Shown one piece after another: positions 6,001 to 6,665 of a DNA stretch of 6,665 bases. How positions within the stretch are numbered: position 1 is the stretch's first letter; every line of letters starts with the position of its first letter. Location: assembly GCA_028288905.1 (NCBI GenBank), contig JAQGHJ010000383.1, positions 1 to 6,665 on the forward strand, in the 5' to 3' direction. The DNA is from Phycisphaerales bacterium (lineage in GTDB: Bacteria > Planctomycetota > Phycisphaerae > Tepidisphaerales > Tepidisphaeraceae). Under the pieces are notes generated by a model. The model made no database searches, was not told where the DNA came from, and worked only from the letters and a program-made list of their open reading frames with translations. The position numbers were made by a program, and so were the translations under genes.

Positions 6001-6665
6001 AACTACATCGACGTCGCCGCACCCGCAACCGTGCCCCCGCCGGTCGCGCCGCCGCCGCCCTCGGGCCAAACACCGTACGGTGGCACCAGCTGGGCCGTGC
6101 CGGGGCAGTTCAACGCGGAGGATTTTGACATCGGTGCCGACGGCGTGGCGTACCACGACGTGGACGCCGCCAACCTGGGCGGCGCCTACCGCACGACGGG
6201 CGTGGACATCGAGGCCACGTCCGACACCGGCGGCGGGTACGCCGTCGGCCACGTCGCTGCCGGCGAGTGGCTGGAATATACGGTTAGTATCGCGTCGGCA
6301 GGCGCGTATGCCCTGGGCCTCCGGTTTGCCTCCGGCAGCGCCGGCGGGACGGCGCACTTGGAGGTGGACGGCGCGGCGACCGGCGGGAGCATCGCGCTGG
6401 CCGGCACCGGCGGGTGGGGCACCTGGAAGACGGTCTCGCTCGGCGGGCTGACGCTGCCGGCCGGGCAGCACGTGCTCCGGCTGTCGTTCGACACGACCGG
6501 CGGCGGCGAGATCGGCGTCCTGAACTGGCTGAACCTGTCCCCGACGGCCGTGCCCCCGCCGCCCGCCTCGCCGCCCCCGCCCGCCGGCTCCAGCGCCATG
6601 GTGGTGTTCGCGGGCCAGTCGAACATGGGCGTCTACGGCACCGACCCGTCCAGCGTGACGAGCCG
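3025..6665 (+). CDS. PQQ-dependent sugar dehydrogenase-like, PKD, triple CBM6 and SASA-type esterase fusion protein (3' truncated)
   Basis: Open frame of 1213 full codons with no stop before the right edge. Residues 34-42 (LEGRQVLAA) resemble the planctomycete LEPR-XLL motif; no classical signal peptide is visible. Residues about 48-400 match the glucose/sorbosone dehydrogenase (GSDH, PF07995) six-bladed propeller. Family landmarks are present: LDPGFATNGYVYLYYT, FGPDGKIYLGTGD, AQDLNSLGGKVLRINPDGS, VWAYGLRNP and NFGWP. H176 and R252-N253 align by motif with the catalytic His and the Arg-Asn pair of soluble glucose dehydrogenase, so oxidation of an aldose with PQQ is plausible. Residues 401-485 are a PKD domain (WNFGDG at 440-445, then HTY). 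Residues about 489-671 are beta-sandwich with a HHETHTH cluster (535-541). Three CBM6-like modules occupy about 679-840, 840-998 and 1017-1172. After a second proline linker, VVFAGQSNMG (1193-1202) opens an SGNH/SASA-type esterase domain with S1199 as likely nucleophile. Probably secreted or surface-bound; the substrate is unknown. Confidence 0.92.
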   Translation, partial: MSQSLFDVLVRYVRHGARPADAMAAACHPVAEALEGRQVLAATLPAGFAEVRVAGGFGEPTDMAVAPDGRIFLTEKSGAVRVVKNGALLSTPFASLAVDTYRDRGLDAIALDPGFATNGYVYLYYTKPDPTNPNTAPNGAVNRLSRLTVDPANPDRAKAGSEVVLLDNVPSNTGYHIGGLLDFGPDGKIYLGTGDGGVAFDAQTSGVPSFAQDLNSLGGKVLRINPDGSVPADNPYAGQTGKRSEVWAYGLRNPFSGAVDPVTGKVFANDVGQAGWEEVDAIAKGANFGWPSAEGNSANPAYTNPLYTYAHDPNVQYSASVTGGLFYRGGAFPTAYTGQYFVADYIQGWIKTVNPTTGATAPFATNVNGAIRMEAAADGGFYYLSHNDLAVYKVSYVGAGNRAPTAVAAATPTSGLAPLAVAFDASGSSDPDGNTLTYSWNFGDGATAAGRTVSHTYTANGVYAATLTVSDGSLTGSATAPAVTVGAQAPTPVIASPTNNAPYSAGDTISFAGSATDPADGTLPASAFNWSVTFHHETHTHGFIDSIPGVKSGSFVVPTEGETDPVQWYEVKLTVTNSRGLSSTTSVRVNPRVVNLTLKASVPGLTLNLDGQPVATPVTQQAVVGLVRGLSAPAQQVLDGVTYRFVSWSDGGAANHTVSTPATDVTYTAAYQASAASGPYGGTPAVVPGPIKVSDYDLGGEGVAYHDLTAANEGTAAAYRPSDGVDLEAGGDAGGDINLGWVKAGEWANYTVDVAAAGTYAVRARVASLGSGGRFRLEFNGAVIGAPFTVPDTGGWQAYRSLYLTGVVLPAGQGVLRLVCEAEGPSGFAGNVASLAITSPYGAAAAAAPVPARLEAENFDNGGDGAAYRDTDAANLGGAYRSSGVDLEPTGDAGGGYNVGYLAAGEWLEYTFAAASANSYTFAPRFASLGVGGSFKFEVDGAPVGGVTAVPDTGGWQTYQSFPLPAVSLSAGTHVLRVTVVAAGANGYAGNLNYIDVAAPATVPPPVAPPPPSGQTPYGGTSWAVPGQFNAEDFDIGADGVAYHDVDAANLGGAYRTTGVDIEATSDTGGGYAVGHVAAGEWLEYTVSIASAGAYALGLRFASGSAGGTAHLEVDGAATGGSIALAGTGGWGTWKTVSLGGLTLPAGQHVLRLSFDTTGGGEIGVLNWLNLSPTAVPPPPASPPPPAGSSAMVVFAGQSNMGVYGTDPSSVTS
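5059..6543 (+). repeat. Three tandem CBM6-like modules within the fusion protein
   Basis: Three diverged copies start at a shared Pro-Tyr-Gly motif (5059, 5542 and 6073). Each carries, in order, an AYHD/AYRD segment, a GVDLE/GVDIE segment, a GEW motif (W747, W907, W1082), a TGGW motif and an LR strand near the end. This is the CBM6 pattern; the family binds xylan, beta-glucans, agarose and related polymers at beta-sandwich edges or loops. Similarity is visible at the DNA level too, for example around gacaccggcgggtggcag near 5398 and 5878. Copies 1 and 2 are joined directly, with an alanine run at 843-848. Copy 3 is flanked by proline-rich linkers. The boundaries are by eye and good to about ten residues. 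Confidence 0.85.

Noticed and set aside
4810..6471. Long - strand open frame opposite the CBM6 modules
   Set aside because: It repeats with the same period as the sense-strand CBM6 copies and has a low-complexity Arg/Gly/Val composition. The + strand frame has clear domain motifs.
5059..6543. DNA-level tandem repeat or CRISPR-like array in the last third
   Set aside because: Spacing is about 480-530 bases and the similarity follows protein-level CBM6 motifs, so it reflects duplicated domains, not an array.

Overview
The window is very GC-rich bacterial DNA with strong G/C preference at third codon positions. It looks like a planctomycete of the Gemmata type (Gemmataceae). This is inferred from the base composition, from a large modular secreted protein with an N-terminal 'LEGRQVLAA' motif resembling the planctomycete LEPR-XLL signature, from a PQQ sugar dehydrogenase-PKD-CBM6 architecture, and from proline-rich linkers. 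No ribosomal or marker gene is present, so the taxonomy is an inference.

Layout: (1) From the left edge to 2084 on the + strand is the 3' part of a gene for a large beta-propeller-like protein with an EF-hand-type loop and a C-terminal CBM9/DOMON-like carbohydrate-binding domain. The sequence enters mid-fold, so the gene almost certainly begins upstream of the window. Two GC-rich hairpins bracket its stop codon. (2) From 2085 to 3024 lies about 940 bases with no recognisable gene. It is less GC-rich and less codon-structured than its flanks, and holds a cluster of long G runs, several short palindromes and a 9-bp spaced inverted repeat. (3) From ATG 3025, preceded by a GAGGA ribosome-binding site, an uninterrupted + strand frame runs off the right edge (1213 complete codons visible, no stop). 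It encodes a multidomain protein: LEPR-XLL-like N-terminus, PQQ-dependent glucose/sorbosone dehydrogenase-like beta-propeller, PKD domain, a His-rich beta-sandwich region, three CBM6-like carbohydrate-binding modules, a proline linker, and the first residues of an SGNH/SASA-type esterase domain with the GQSNM nucleophile motif.

Both genes appear to make surface or secreted proteins that combine a beta-propeller with carbohydrate-binding modules, which suggests a role in attachment to or processing of complex polysaccharide. They share a strand, but the long gap makes a single operon unlikely. The most interesting item is the second gene: one polypeptide that joins an aldose/sugar dehydrogenase fold, three carbohydrate-binding modules and a carbohydrate-esterase motif. 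The individual families are well known. I see no defence system, CRISPR array, RNA gene or insertion sequence.
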